The translations under genes and the position numbers were made by a program. A stretch of 35,578 bases of DNA from Funneliformis mosseae (Eukaryota; Glomeromycota; Glomeromycetes; Glomerales; Glomeraceae). Below, piece after piece: positions 12,261 through 22,137 of this stretch. The first letter of the stretch is position 1; every line of letters starts with the position of its first letter. The notes beneath the pieces were generated by a model, which searched no databases, was not told where the DNA came from, and saw only the letters and a program-made list of their open reading frames with translations. The stretch spans positions 1-35,578 of the forward strand of contig CAJVPP010000335.1 of the NCBI GenBank assembly GCA_910592005.1, in the 5' to 3' direction.

Positions 12261-12999
12261 TTCAGTAACTTTATATTTTCCATTTTATATAAATAGAGGA
12301 CAAATTCTTTTAGCTTAGCAGTGTGTCTGACTCATAGTTTAATATAATAGTTTAGTTTAATCCTTTTAACATAATTGTATAATATAGAGCGCTGACTAAG
12401 GCAGTACTCCATTATTATAGTTATTAAATAAACTGTTAATTTATCGACACTCTTCTAAATCTAAATATCAAATTTAACCTTCTGCTTACCATTCATAAAT
12501 ATTGCTTTACTTATCACTCATGAGCATCTTAAAGAACTGACTGTAACAATATTATCATTTTTATAAATCAGAAATTCTGGTTTAACTATCAGATTCGTCT
12601 ATTGTAAAAAAATTCATAGAATTATTACTAATATGATGAAATATTCTAATTATTAATATGAGTATTCTCTACAATGTACCTTTAAAAAGATCAAATCGAA
12701 ATGTAGAAAAATCTCTACAGTTTCTTCATCTAAGCAAGATAACTAGATTTTTTTTTGTATTTTCAGACTATTTTAATAAAATTTTTTTGACAAATTTGCA
12801 AGACTATGCAGTCTCAGAAAATATGTAAATTTTTATTCTTGAATAAAATAATATAGTAAAAAAATTATTATCTATACTGCAAAAAATATGATCCTGTGCT
12901 AGGCTGATAAAAGTGATTTGTATGATTAGTTAATATTTTCTAGCCAATCTGCTAGATGTAATGCAATTTGCATAAATATTTCTAGTAGATTTCTCAGGT
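12261..12999. other. No recognisable gene
   Basis: I see no coherent reading frame longer than a few dozen residues on either strand. A+T-rich spacer between two divergent pseudogenes. Confidence 0.4.
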
Positions 13000-13949
13000 A
13001 ATTCATATTTTGTAGCCTCATCCATATCTATAAGGTAAAGTTTTATAAAAGGTAGTCCTGTCTTTTGGTTTTTCTCTATATCAGATCAGGGGTTTATAAC
13101 CTTGATTTTTATTTAAAGGTATTTTATAGTTCAGAATATTTTTTTCTTCATTTGAATATAGATAAGAGAATACGTATCATAAGATGTATAGTATTAGTAA
13201 TACTATTACGAAGATGAATGCATACTGAAAAAATAAGAAATAAAAAGATTCTAAGATTGTTTCGGGGCTAGTAATTTCATTATCTTTTTCCAGTCCTTTA
13301 TCACCTCTAATCACTTTATTTTACTTAGATTTGCTAAATATTTTTAAAATCTGTTTTAATAAAAGAATATTAGTTTCTTGAAGAAGGGAATCTTTCTCTA
13401 TTACTGCCTTTGCGTTGAAAGTAAATCATCTCTCACCTGCATTAATTCATCCTTTTTTTTGATCAATGTATCTTCTAACTTCATTTTTGCCAAATCTAAA
13501 CTAATATTTTCATCAGACAGTTTTATATATTTCAGTTCAGATTTACACTTAAGAAAATCTATCTCTAATAACCTCTTCTTTGCTAAAAAAATATCCTACT
13601 CTAATTTCTTTATTCTTGAATGAAAAGCTTGTATCTCTTCCAATTTTATAGTAATCTCGTTCTTAGCACTTGTAAGAGAAATCTCTTTTTGATTAATCTC
13701 ATTTTTGAGTTCTCTTGCCTCATCTTCAAATTGGCATATACACTCTGAAAAACTCTCATTATTTTTTATCAAGAAACTATTTCTAGTGTCAAGCTGAATA
13801 TCTAAGCTTAAAGCAATATCTAGATCATGTTTTAAACAAGCAAGTTAGTTCTCAAGCTTAGTTTGGCTATATAGATATTGATTAAATAGTAAATCTTCAA
13901 GTTTATTATCAGATACTAAAGGTATCCCATTATTTATATCATTTAGCAT
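13000..13949 (-). pseudogene. Broken long coiled-coil protein
   Basis: From ATG 13949-13947 on the minus strand one frame runs about 170 codons to near 13,430 with only TAG interruptions. It begins MLNDINNGIPLVSDNKLED and continues as a Glu/Lys/Leu-rich coiled coil (for example ELKNEINQKEISLTSAKNEI and DLAKMKLEDTLIKKKDEL). The two TAGs (after KLEN and after KKLE) stand at Gln-like heptad positions. A frameshift near 13,430 leads to VIEKDSLLQETNILLLKQI. The later part down to 13,000 is uncertain (a possible IKLYLIDMDEATKYELP block near 13,010-13,060). It resembles the N-terminal rods of Rhizophagus dispersed genes. Role unknown. Confidence 0.55.
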
Positions 13950-14349
13950 ATATATATTTGCTATATGAATTTATTTGAAGGCAAAGTTTTTTATGATTTT
14001 TTTCAAAACATATTTTTACAAATTTTTGGTAAAGTTAAATAACATATGTATATTTTTTTCTTTGAATATGAAAAAGGAAATTTAGAATCAAATTAATATC
14101 AAACTAATAAAAAACCAATAAAAAACCAATAAAAAACTAATAATGAATTAGTTTCAAATAATATAATATTTGAAGCATATGTATCTTAAACCTATTTTTT
14201 ATTTGAATTATAATTATAGTATACTATACTATAAAGAAAGTGAACTATATATATGTAACAAACTAATGCCAGGCCAATATCAGACTAATATCAAATAAAT
14301 TTTCTATAAGTTTTTTATTAGTATCATATAGATTTATTATTAGCAAACT
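13950..14349. other. A+T-rich spacer with a small tandem repeat
   Basis: No gene is seen. A three-unit tandem of AAACCAATAAA lies around 14,109-14,143. The spacer separates two divergent pseudogenes (13,949 minus and 14,350 plus), so their promoters could once have lain here. Confidence 0.45.
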
Positions 14350-14910
14350 ATGAGCAAAAAACAAATAATCCATACTCATAAATTTCTTAGATCAGATATC
14401 AGATGCTTGTCACCTGAAGCTATTGAAAAAATTAGAAATACTCAAAACAATATACTAGATGTTTAGCACATTATATGTAAAAAATGTTATATAGAATCAA
14501 CAACATATCAAAAAATAATTGATAATCAGAGACCCTCTGAATCTACTAAAAAATAGTATAGAATCATAGAATCTGTTAGCATCTCTGACCAGATTTCAGA
14601 AAATAATCAGAAATCTTCACATAATACTTCCTCCTCTACTATTATACAAGAAGACAGGATCACTCATACAAAATACCCTATGAATAATGAGAATGATGCA
14701 AATTCTAATGGTCTGAATACAGTAACTAGTGAGCGAAAAGATAAAGTTAATCAGAAAAAAAAGGTTAGTATAAAACTAAAAGACAAATTTTCTTCTGCAG
14801 ATAAAGTAGCCAATTCTTTTAAAAATGATATATCTAGACAGAAATTTGATCTTAATAAATTAGTAAATATTACTAGAGAAGCTGTCATGCATCTAATCTA
14901 TTTTCCATAA
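14350..14910 (+). pseudogene. 186-codon frame broken only by two TAG codons (CKKC protein)
   Basis: ATG at 14350 opens a frame that runs to TAA 14908-14910 with no indels and just two TAG codons (14464-14466 and 14554-14556). It starts MSKKQIIHTHKFLRSDIR, then LSPEAIEKIRNTQNNILDV, a TAG, and HIICKKCYIES with a C-x2-C. The rest is Ser/Asn/Lys-rich and low complexity (ISDQISENNQKSSHNTSSS; later KDKVNQKKKVSIKLKDKF). It resembles the N-terminal part of a Rhizophagus family in which ICKKC follows an LSPE-IEKI helix (from memory). Best read as a young pseudogene or truncated copy; stop-codon readthrough is unproven. Confidence 0.55.
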
Positions 14911-15224
14911 GTTATGAGCATTTTTCTATAAGAATATTACCTGCATTTAATGCTATGTCAAGCTATCTTTCAGTTTTTAATAGTTGCTCTTTAAATTTTA
15001 CATACTTTTTAAGTCCTCCTTAGGGCTAGAAGAAATAATAGAAACCTAAAAGCTGAGAGGCACTTCGCATAATAATTTCTAATCCTCTTTTGATAGTTTT
15101 TTCCTACAGTAAAGACATTGCGTTAGGATTTGTAGACTAATAGGGGGATAGTGATAGTCTTTCTATTACTTGTAGCCTTAAATTCTTCTTTTATTAAAGA
15201 TTCTCATCCAGCACGATATTGCCA

Positions 15225-15600
15225 TTAAGTACTGAGAATTACTAAAGATTTAGTATTTCCATTCTGATCCTTTTCTGCAGATATAACAAAAACTTCTATT
15301 GTGATAGTAGCTGTATTTTCTCCAGAACTAATTATTATGAGAATATTGTCTATAATACCAATTGATATTGACTGACTTGCAACTCTATTAAGCCTATGAA
15401 TTTTTTTCCTATTAATTTTAATACCTAAAAGCTTTTCGACAAGTTCAGCAATATTATTTGAAAATATGAAAGAATCTAAACCTGTATTAATCATTACACA
15501 TGGTATTACTAAATCTTCTATTTTATAATAAATAATTGTAATATCGTCGACATTCTTTATTTGTAAAAAATTTATCTCTAAGGGCTTAGGCCAATATATT
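15225..15600 (-). pseudogene. Aspartic protease domain of copy 1, catalytic Asp lost
   Basis: The open piece 15494-15225 reads MINTGLDSFIF, then LVEKLLGIKINRKKIHRLN, QSISIGIIDNI and SAEKDQNGN. Upstream (to about 15,600) are YWPKPLEINFLQIKN and DLVIPCV. The motif D-T-G-[SA] of retropepsins is here N-T-G-L. Copy 2 keeps D-T-G-S at the same place, so the catalytic Asp codon changed GAT to AAT and the enzyme would be dead. Downstream of the flap-like block this copy stays in frame where copy 2 has a 1-nt frameshift. Confidence 0.75.
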
Positions 15601-16257
15601 TGTCTATTTTTTTTTCAGTTAAGCATAAGCCTTGATAGCATAATTCAAAGTATGTTTGTCTTCTGAGTGGTTATTATCTGACAATATTTCTATTTTTATA
15701 ATATTATTTGCCATTCTTTTGACTTAATGCGGTCCCTTAAGGACCTGTTCTTTTTGAACAGTCTAAGAAGAAGACAAAACTTGTAAAGAAGCTTCTATTT
15801 AGTATTTACTGCTTGTAATAGCAGAAGCAAAACCTCTTATACTTTTTTTTTAACATTTTCCTATGCTAATTCTCTTTTTAACTATGTCATCTGACATAAT
15901 AGTATTCAAGCAATGGTTTTTTAATTTGAGATACATTGTATTAATAAATTTTAAAATTTCTATGAGAATCTTTTTAGAGCAATAGGAGAATACTGATAAT
16001 ATTATAGATTTTAAAGCTATTTAATATATTTGATCTGTAGCTATACGAAGCATCTTATAGCTAATTATATTGCTTTATACTTTGGTATTTTCAGCATGAG
16101 ATTTAGAAGTAGAGGATTCCTTCTTGTGAGTCTTTTTCATAAGTACTATACTTCATATCACTTTTTTTTTACAGCATAGCAGTTTTGGTCAGTAATGTTT
16201 AGAGCAGATCCATCATCATCAACATATTCATCACTCTTCTCAACTTCTTTCTCAACT

Positions 16258-16347
16258 ATGTATTCTATTTCAGACTCTTTGAGATCTTCCTCCTCCTCAA
16301 ATATGTATTCTATTTCAGACTCTTCAGAGTCATCAGAGAACCCTCTT
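16258..16347 (-). repeat. 45-bp in-frame duplication in the acidic Gag linker
   Basis: The phrase ATGTATTCTATTTCAGACTC occurs at 16258 and again at 16303, a period of 45 bp or 15 codons. On the minus strand it encodes ESEIEYI twice within a Glu-rich linker between the zinc knuckles and the protease. Copy 2 has a related but less regular acidic linker. Confidence 0.7.
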
Positions 16348-16427
16348 GGGATGGGATCTTTCTCAGCATTTTGGTATATATAATTAACCTTTTTAGTTCG
16401 CTTGATTTCAGGTATATTGGTTTCAGA

Positions 16428-16553
16428 ACAATTAAGTTTTATATAACTGGCATTTCTACAGGCTGAGCAATAATGAATAACTTGCTAGGTGACAATTCAA
16501 TTAACTCTAGAATAATTAACTTTTGTATGACTGATATTTTCACAGGCTGAGCA
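16428..16553 (-). repeat. Tandem pair of retroviral-type zinc knuckles (84-bp duplication)
   Basis: Two CCHC knuckles lie 84 bp (28 codons) apart. Knuckle 1 (16553-16512) reads CSACENISHTKVNY; the last ligand Cys is Tyr. Knuckle 2 (16469-16428) reads CSACRNASYIKLNC; the His is Tyr. The usual pattern is C-x2-C-x4-H-x4-C. Copy 2 has a single knuckle (CSVCKKAGYTKINC), so copy 1 or its ancestor gained a second by tandem duplication. Each lost ligand is one transition from the consensus. Confidence 0.75.
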
Positions 16554-16980
16554 ATGATGAACAACTTGTTGGTTAACAATTTATCTAGCTGGTACTTTTT
16601 GTATTACTCTTTTAACTTTTTATGTAGCATTTATATTCCTAACTTGTAATTCTAAAAAGAGGCTCCTTCTATTATGATTTATTTTATGCTCTAGCCTTTT
16701 ATCAAGATCATCATAAATAAAATGTTCTAGAGTATCCTTCTATAAGCTATTTCATATAAGCAATTGCTTTAAACTCTTCATCTAATGAAGTTTTTGTGAT
16801 TAGGATATTAAAATCTGATTAGGATAAGGTTGCTATTCTGTAATTCGCCTTCTACTTTCTAATCAAATTCTTCACAAATCTGTAAAAAAAGCATTTAAAT
16901 CAGCTGGATTAGCTTGTTTAAGTCTTATTTTCATATATTAAGACATATATCTATAAAGATATTCTGCAACTAATGCTCTG

Positions 16981-17642
16981 AATGGTTCAGTTTAATTTGA
17001 ATTACAGGTTAATCTGAAACTGAACTGAAAATTTCAGTTCAGTTCAGTTCAGATTATAAATCTTAAAAATGCCAATCTGAAACTGAACTGAATCGTATAC
17101 TGGTAAAATTCGAAATGAACTGAAAATTTCAGATTAATCTGAAATTTCAGATCATTTAAAATGATAATTTCATTATTCTAATCGAATAATCCTTTTATCA
17201 TTCTTTTAGAATGATAATTTAATCATTTCAATTGAATGATTTTCTTATCATTCGTTTGGAATGATAACTTCAATCATTCTAAATGAACAATTCTTTTATC
17301 GTTTTAAATAAACAATAATTTAATTATTCCAATTGAATGATTTTTTTATCATTCATTTGAAATGATAATTTAATCATTTCAATCAAATGATTTCTTATTA
17401 TTTGTTTGAAATGATAACTTCAATCATTTCAAAAGAATGATAAATTTAATCGTTCTAAACAATCTGAAATTTCAGATTAATCTAAATTTTTAGTTCAATT
17501 CAGATTTTTTTCAGTTCAGATTAGATTTATAATCTGAAAAAAATATGAACTAAACTAAAAAGTTTCAGATTGAATTTTTTGCAATTTGAAACTAAACTGA
17601 AGTTGATTTAAACTGAAAATTTTCAGATTAATCTGAACCATT
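16981..17642. mobile_element. Foldback element with a central 50-bp minisatellite, inserted in Gag
   Basis: The ends are inverted: TGGTTCAGTTTAATTTGAA at the left, and the right end is the reverse complement of TGGTTCAGATTAATCTGAA. Inside each end are blocks rich in TTCAGTTCAG and AATCTGAAA in both orientations. The centre (about 17,160-17,455) is a minisatellite of roughly six 50-bp units. Each unit holds ATGATAATTTAATCATTT and an internal near-palindrome around CAATTG. No coding frame is present. Copy 2 has no such block, and Gag-like peptide is readable right up to both sides (KRVKPYI to the right, ALVAEYLYRYM to the left), so this is an insertion. A target duplication is not clear (TTTAAA against TTCAGA on the two sides at best). 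Confidence 0.75.
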
Positions 17643-18609
17643 TAAAGTTTTATCTACAGCCTTTACATAAAGAATTCCTTAAATATATGGTTTAACCCTT
17701 TTCTCATAAGTATCTGTCATATTCATTTTAGTAAATCTTTCATTCATAAGAGCCTTTAGAGCATTCTGATTAGTTTCACCTATTATCTTCCTATATTTTC
17801 CTTGTAGCCAATTTAAAAATTCAGCTTCTATTACTATATTATTCTCTCTATTATATGAATTTGTTGCTGAAATAGTGTGAAATCTACTGATCATCTTTCC
17901 TATTATTTTATTAATTCTAGCTTGATCATTAAATTCTGCTACTTTTAAGAGACGTGTAGACTCATTTATAGTTCTAAGTTTGCATAGTAACTGTCTGATT
18001 CTTCTTGCCTATCATAAAATAGAAGCTGAGCAAGTTAAAGGCTAAAAGGTGGTTGACATCTGCTATAATTGCTATGTTTGCTAATGGATTATTTTGTAAA
18101 TTTAAAATAATTTGCCGTGAATTTATTTCTTTTTACTTCCATTTTTCATATCGATTATGAGCTTATCTATAATACTTTTTAGATTTCGCCTGCTGTATAC
18201 AAGCAGTATGTCTTCTTTGCTATCTTTTAATATCATTAAAATACCTTTGTAAAATTCTTCTAAGATCATTTTTTTCAACATTAGAATGCTGACGTGCTCT
18301 TCTTTTATTATTTAAGACCTATATTAAGATTTGATTATCACGCTATGCTTGTATTTGAAAATTCTGTAATTCTTGCTCTACATTTCTAATTCGTTAAATA
18401 CTTTGTTCAACTATCATATTTTGATCTTACTAAAACTGACAAATTAAACTAATATAAATAATAATATTAGCTAAACACTTACCAACTTTGTCAAATTAAC
18501 CTTTTATATCATCTGAGAGATCAACTCCTATATTATCAAAATATATCTGAATTCTTGCTAAAAAAGCTATAACCTCAAATTACCTATTTAAAATACCTTG
18601 TATTGTATT

Positions 18610-19049
18610 ATTCATATTCAATTTTCTTTATTATTTGAAACTTTTTTCTGACTTAGACCAGTTATTTCATAAATACGGGTCTTAAGTTACTCAACCTTAT
18701 CTTCTAGCCTTAAAATATAAATATCTTGAAATATACTAGCTTTATTTTTATACCTTAAATTTTGCAATACTTTTTAAAGATGCTATTTAAGAGATTTTAT
18801 TTTAGACTTAAGAGATGCTATCTCATCTTCATGAGCTAATATTGTCAAGTCCTAATGAAATAATATCTTATAATAGTTTTTTAACTCCTTAGAAAGAGAT
18901 TTTAGCTTTTTATCCTTAAGTTTGCTTTTGGTTATTTCATCAGCTAATTCTTTGTGCAACTCTTTATTAGTATCTAGGATTTTTATGTAAACTGGATCTA
19001 TGCTGATTCCTATAATACAAATAGATTCAGATGAGGCTTAAAATGACAT
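18610..19049 (-). pseudogene. Coiled-coil ORF upstream of Gag copy 1
   Basis: From ATG 19049-19047 the minus strand reads SSESICIIGISIDPVYIKIL, then the coiled coil DTNKELHKELADEITKSKLK, ILAHEDEIASLKSKIKSLK and LEDKVE-stop-LKTRIYEITG, ending near 18,610 at NNKEN-stop. At least five stops, TAA or TAG, stand where Gln fits; no frameshift is needed. The next ORF (MNNTIQGILNR) starts within about 10 bp, suggesting a two-ORF Gag region. It may be a separate small ORF or the N-terminal rod of Gag. Confidence 0.55.
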
Positions 19050-19109
19050 TTTTTTTTTTCATGATTATAAAAGAGAATGGGAGAACCAGTTATTTATATA
19101 ATTCTTAGA

Positions 19110-20120
19110 AAGTATGTGATCTTGATTGAGATTTCATTTTGCAAGAGCTCTATTATCGACTTGAAGGTTATTATCAAACTGCTGAAAAATGCAAGATGCT
19201 TGTAAGAGCGCTGAATATGAGTTTACTTTTATAGAGATTAAAAATTGGTTAAATAAGCTGGCTTTATATCAGATTCACAAGCCTCAGCCTAAATTTATTT
19301 AGTATATCTCTTTTAATGATATACAAGATCTAAACAATATTCATCAATCTAATACTACGCTATTTTCTTATTGTAAAATAGGCAATTGAATTTATAAGCA
19401 TAGGCTTATAATAAAAGATGTAGCTATTAGGTTTCATTGTAATTTTACTTTAATCAATAAATCATCTATACAAGTGATCAAAATATTTCTAAAAATTTAT
19501 GATAATCTAAATTACCTTCTTATTTGACCAAATGTTTTAATCATTGATAGAGTTACTGAGTTTATGAGTGAATATAAGAATTTATTGCTTAGATATAGTG
19601 TAAAAATTCAGTATGCTAACTTTAAATATAGTGTAGCTATTGCTGAACATGATCATCAAAAATTTGAAAAACATGCTTATTTTCAACAAGATGCTGAAGA
19701 TTTTCATTACCTTTGACTGATAGATCCAGAACATGAGTTAAGGGACTTCATATAAATAATAATATTTACAATAATACTCCTACTCAATAAATAGCTATGT
19801 CTTCTAACAAGGCTATAAAAAAGGCATTAAAAGGTAAAAAAATAATAGCTAGACTTTCTGTTAAACATAGGAGACCAGTTGGTTATAATGAACCTCTTTT
19901 ACTTAGTTATACAGAAGTTTATTACCTTTTAAAATCTGGTGAATTAGAAGGTAGTAGAAGAAGAACAACTGATTGTAATTGGTCTCTCAAAGTTTTTACA
20001 ATTGATTCTTATTTGATAAAAAAAACCCAACCTATTCTTTATAAGCTTTACAATAGTCCTAGACGTTCATTTGTAAGAGAAGAACTTCAAATTGTAAAAG
20101 ATATACAATTACCCCCTTAA
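19110..20120 (+). pseudogene. Broken retroviral-type (rve) DDE integrase
   Basis: Readable blocks are LYYRLEGYYQTAEK (about 19,149), IEIKNWLNKLALYQIHKPQP, a core from about 19,290 to 19,700, and an intact C-terminal piece 19797-20120 with AVKKAL-like NKAIKKALKGKKI, VKHRRPVGYNEPLL, YYLLKSGELEGSRRRTTDCN and REELQIVKDIQLPP. The catalytic triad of rve integrases maps to HQSN (Asp now Asn, one G-to-A change), LIIDRVTEFM (Asp present) and VAIAEHDHQKFE (Glu present). Frameshifts near 19,180 and 19,710 and several stops kill it. It is divergent to the Gag-protease copy 1, so it belongs either to another transposon or to a rearranged composite. From memory this integrase type is widespread in Rhizophagus; its transposon class is not settled here. 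Confidence 0.7.
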
Positions 20121-20239
20121 TGGATACTTAAGCATTAAACTTACCTCCTCTTTCTTCTACTAGATATATTATTTATTTGAAAGTATTGCTTAAATAATCA
20201 TTAATTTCAGCTCAATTGTATATTATAATTTGTTTATTT

Positions 20240-21575
20240 TATAATCAATCACTTTTTGTATTTTTTTAGTTTTTATTTTCAGGCTTATCATCTATAAGAA
20301 ATTTATCTAATGAACATAAAGCAAACTTGAATTGTTCACACTTATCAAATTCTTTTTCAAATAAATCTTTAAATTGCTTTCTTCAGCTTTCTAAAAATTT
20401 TCATATATCACTTCAATTATCAGGATAAGATTTATGAACTTTTGTATAATGCACTGCTATAACTCTTCTTTTAACTACCGTTCCTAATTCTTCTTGTTCT
20501 CTAAATTCTAGGTCTCTTTCTTGTTTAGCAGTAATTTCTCCTAAACGTCTGAATTCTTCATCATTTGTTTTTTTCTATTGAGTTGAGTTGCTGAACTTAA
20601 ATCAACCTTTGGATTAAGAATATTTTCTTTGATTATTATATTCACCTTAAAGTTTTCCTTTTCAGTTGGTAAAGAAAATAATGCAAGTGGATCATATTAT
20701 ATTAAATCATAGTAAAGAACCTTACAATCATTCAAGCTTTCTGATTTGCTAGGATCTTTTACCACAAGATCTATATACCTTTTTCGCAATCTTGCTCTCC
20801 ATATCCTGAAATGCTCACCAGGTTTTCGGACATTAAAATCAATCTATTTTTGAGCAGACTTTATAACCAGAATAATAGGAACATCAAATGTTTGAACAAG
20901 GGTATCTTTATCATTTTCTGAAAATATTTCTTTATGAATTTCAGCTACAATCTCTTTTTTATCTATATAACTTCTTCTTTTTCTATTAAAATCTCATTGT
21001 AAATATTGGAATACTAAATTTAGAAACATACTCTATTATTTTGATATAATTATACCTATATATGGTTTATTACCCTCTTTTTTTATCTTTAATTAGAAAC
21101 GCTTTCTATCAAACTCCTCAGGTTTACAGCATATTTCCTGTTGCAAGTTTTTATAAGTACTTAATTTTCTTTTCACATCCTGATAGTTCTATTCAATATT
21201 AGAATTTTTGAATAGAGTATTTTTTTTGGGTATTTTACTAGAGATTTGAACAGGTGTTTGAACAGATTCTTAAACAGGTTCTTGAATAATCTCTTGAACA
21301 GATTTTTGGATAGTTTTTTGAAAAGATTGTTGGTTAGTTTCTTGAATGACAGGCACTTGAATTGGTACTACTACTTGAATAGAAGAAGCTATATCCTTCT
21401 AGTCTTGTAATGACTTGCATAAATTTTTTCGCTTAAGATGCTCACGAAGTTTTTGAGGTATTGAGCATTTATGATTACAATGTTTACAGATTGTATTTTT
21501 CTTATCACTTCTTGAGTTTCTAATAATAGTATTAGCTCTAACTGTTGCACTATTACTTGCTTATAAAATTTTTTC
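20240..21575 (-). pseudogene. Broken C2HC-finger protein with a Gln tetrapeptide repeat
   Basis: On the minus strand the N-terminal end holds CKHCNHKCSIPQKLREHLKR then KNLC, i.e. C-x2-C-x12-H-x6-C, a C2HC finger. A repeat of Gln-x-x-x units follows (about 21,345-21,247). A middle block (about 20,950-20,640) includes EIHKEIFSENDKDTLVQTFD, FRIWRARLRKRYIDLVVKDP and YDPLALFSLPTEKENFK. The C-terminal block (about 20,580-20,260) includes EEFRRLGEITAKQERDLEF, RRVIAVHYTKVHKSYPDN and KFALCSLDKFLIDDKPEN. Three TGA stops in DN-SDI-KFLES-RKQFK fit Trp codons changed TGG to TGA. A frameshift lies near 20,580. I recall the family from Rhizophagus; function unknown. It converges on the integrase remnant. 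Confidence 0.6.
21247..21345 (-). repeat. 12-bp minisatellite encoding Gln-x-x-x units
   Basis: About eight 12-bp units beginning TTGAAC/TTGAAT on the plus strand encode QEIIQEP, QESVQTPVQ and so on, on the minus strand. One unit has TTA at 21271-21273 where neighbours have TTG, i.e. a TAA stop where sister units have CAA Gln. That is direct internal evidence of a C-to-T change. Confidence 0.7.
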
Positions 21576-21722
21576 TTAATTAATTATTTTCTATTTCTTT
21601 CACTTTTCGATCACTGAAAACAGTATTTGTAAGCTTACCAAAATGATTTTAGCTATCTTTTCAAAACTGAAATATTAACTATTTATTAATTATTCTTTCA
21701 ATATTTAGTGATATAAAATAGG

Positions 21723-22137
21723 ATGATCAGTGAATATTCTTGCCCATATTTTTGCAATACTAAAAAGGCTTGTGAAAATCTTTGTATTCGTCCTGAAAGA
21801 TATTAGTTTTATTAGAAAGTTAAGAAATGAGTATCATACTCTGATTGTGAGAAGTCTATAGCTTCTGCTTGTGATCGATACTCAAATTATATCAGAGGCT
21901 ATTATGTTATCCAGTTTTATAATAGGCTTCAATCAAAAAATCTTTGATTGGAGATACAAAAAAGGCTTCAATTAGAGATATATAAAAGACTTTAATCTGA
22001 GATATGAGAAAAGACTTATGAGGAAATAATGCTTGCCTATAGAGATGCGCTTATAAATATTAATATTTCTCTTTGTAAAAATTGTCTTTATCCACTAGAA
22101 GAGGGAGAATATTGTAATATATGTTAGCTAGAATAAA
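21723..22137 (+). pseudogene. Broken Cys-rich (zinc-binding) protein
   Basis: From ATG 21723 the frame reads MISEYSCPYFCNTKKACEN then LCIRPERY. Next come TAG, FY, TAG, KVKK, TGA, and VSYSDCEKSIASACDRYSNY, then YYVIQFYNRLQSKNL. A later block (about 22,070-22,137) is ISLCKNCLYPLEEGEYCNIC, then stop, LE, stop. The first three stops stand at plausible Trp codons and the last two at Gln. The C-x3-C, C-x2-C and C-x2-C spacing points to zinc binding. I recall Rhizophagus proteins starting CPYxC like this; role unknown. Confidence 0.55.

Larger units (their letters stand above)
15090..19049 (-). mobile_element. Decayed Gag-protease retroelement, copy 1
   Basis: Read on the minus strand the order is: a coiled-coil ORF (19,049 to about 18,610), a Gag-like ORF (from about 18,617), a capsid-like block (NLQNNPLANIAIIADVNHLL; ISRFHTISATNSYN; EFLNWLQGKYRKIIGETNQN; TYEKRVKPYI), a tandem pair of zinc knuckles, a Glu-rich linker, a helical segment and an aspartic protease. 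It is homologous along most of its length to copy 2 (33,232-35,578). Stops are many, mostly TAA/TAG at Gln. One is seen directly: copy 2 has CAA at 34,186-34,184 where copy 1 has TAA at 16,023-16,021. A foldback insertion splits Gag. Homology with copy 2 ends near 15,090 shortly after the protease, and no reverse transcriptase, RNase H or LTR could be recognised. Class I origin is likely from Gag, knuckle and protease. Confidence 0.75.

Noticed and set aside
13378..13623. 81-aa plus-strand open frame
   Set aside because: Antisense shadow of the minus-strand coiled-coil pseudogene, Ser/Phe/Ile-rich as expected.
15731..15745. GGTCCCTTAAGGACC palindrome as an operator-like site
   Set aside because: It lies inside the Gag-protease coding region, and copy 2 has a coding variant of it that is not palindromic.
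16195..16383. 62-aa Ser-rich plus-strand open frame
   Set aside because: Antisense of the Glu-rich Gag linker; the Ser/Ser-Ser runs come from reversed acidic codons and the 45-bp duplication.
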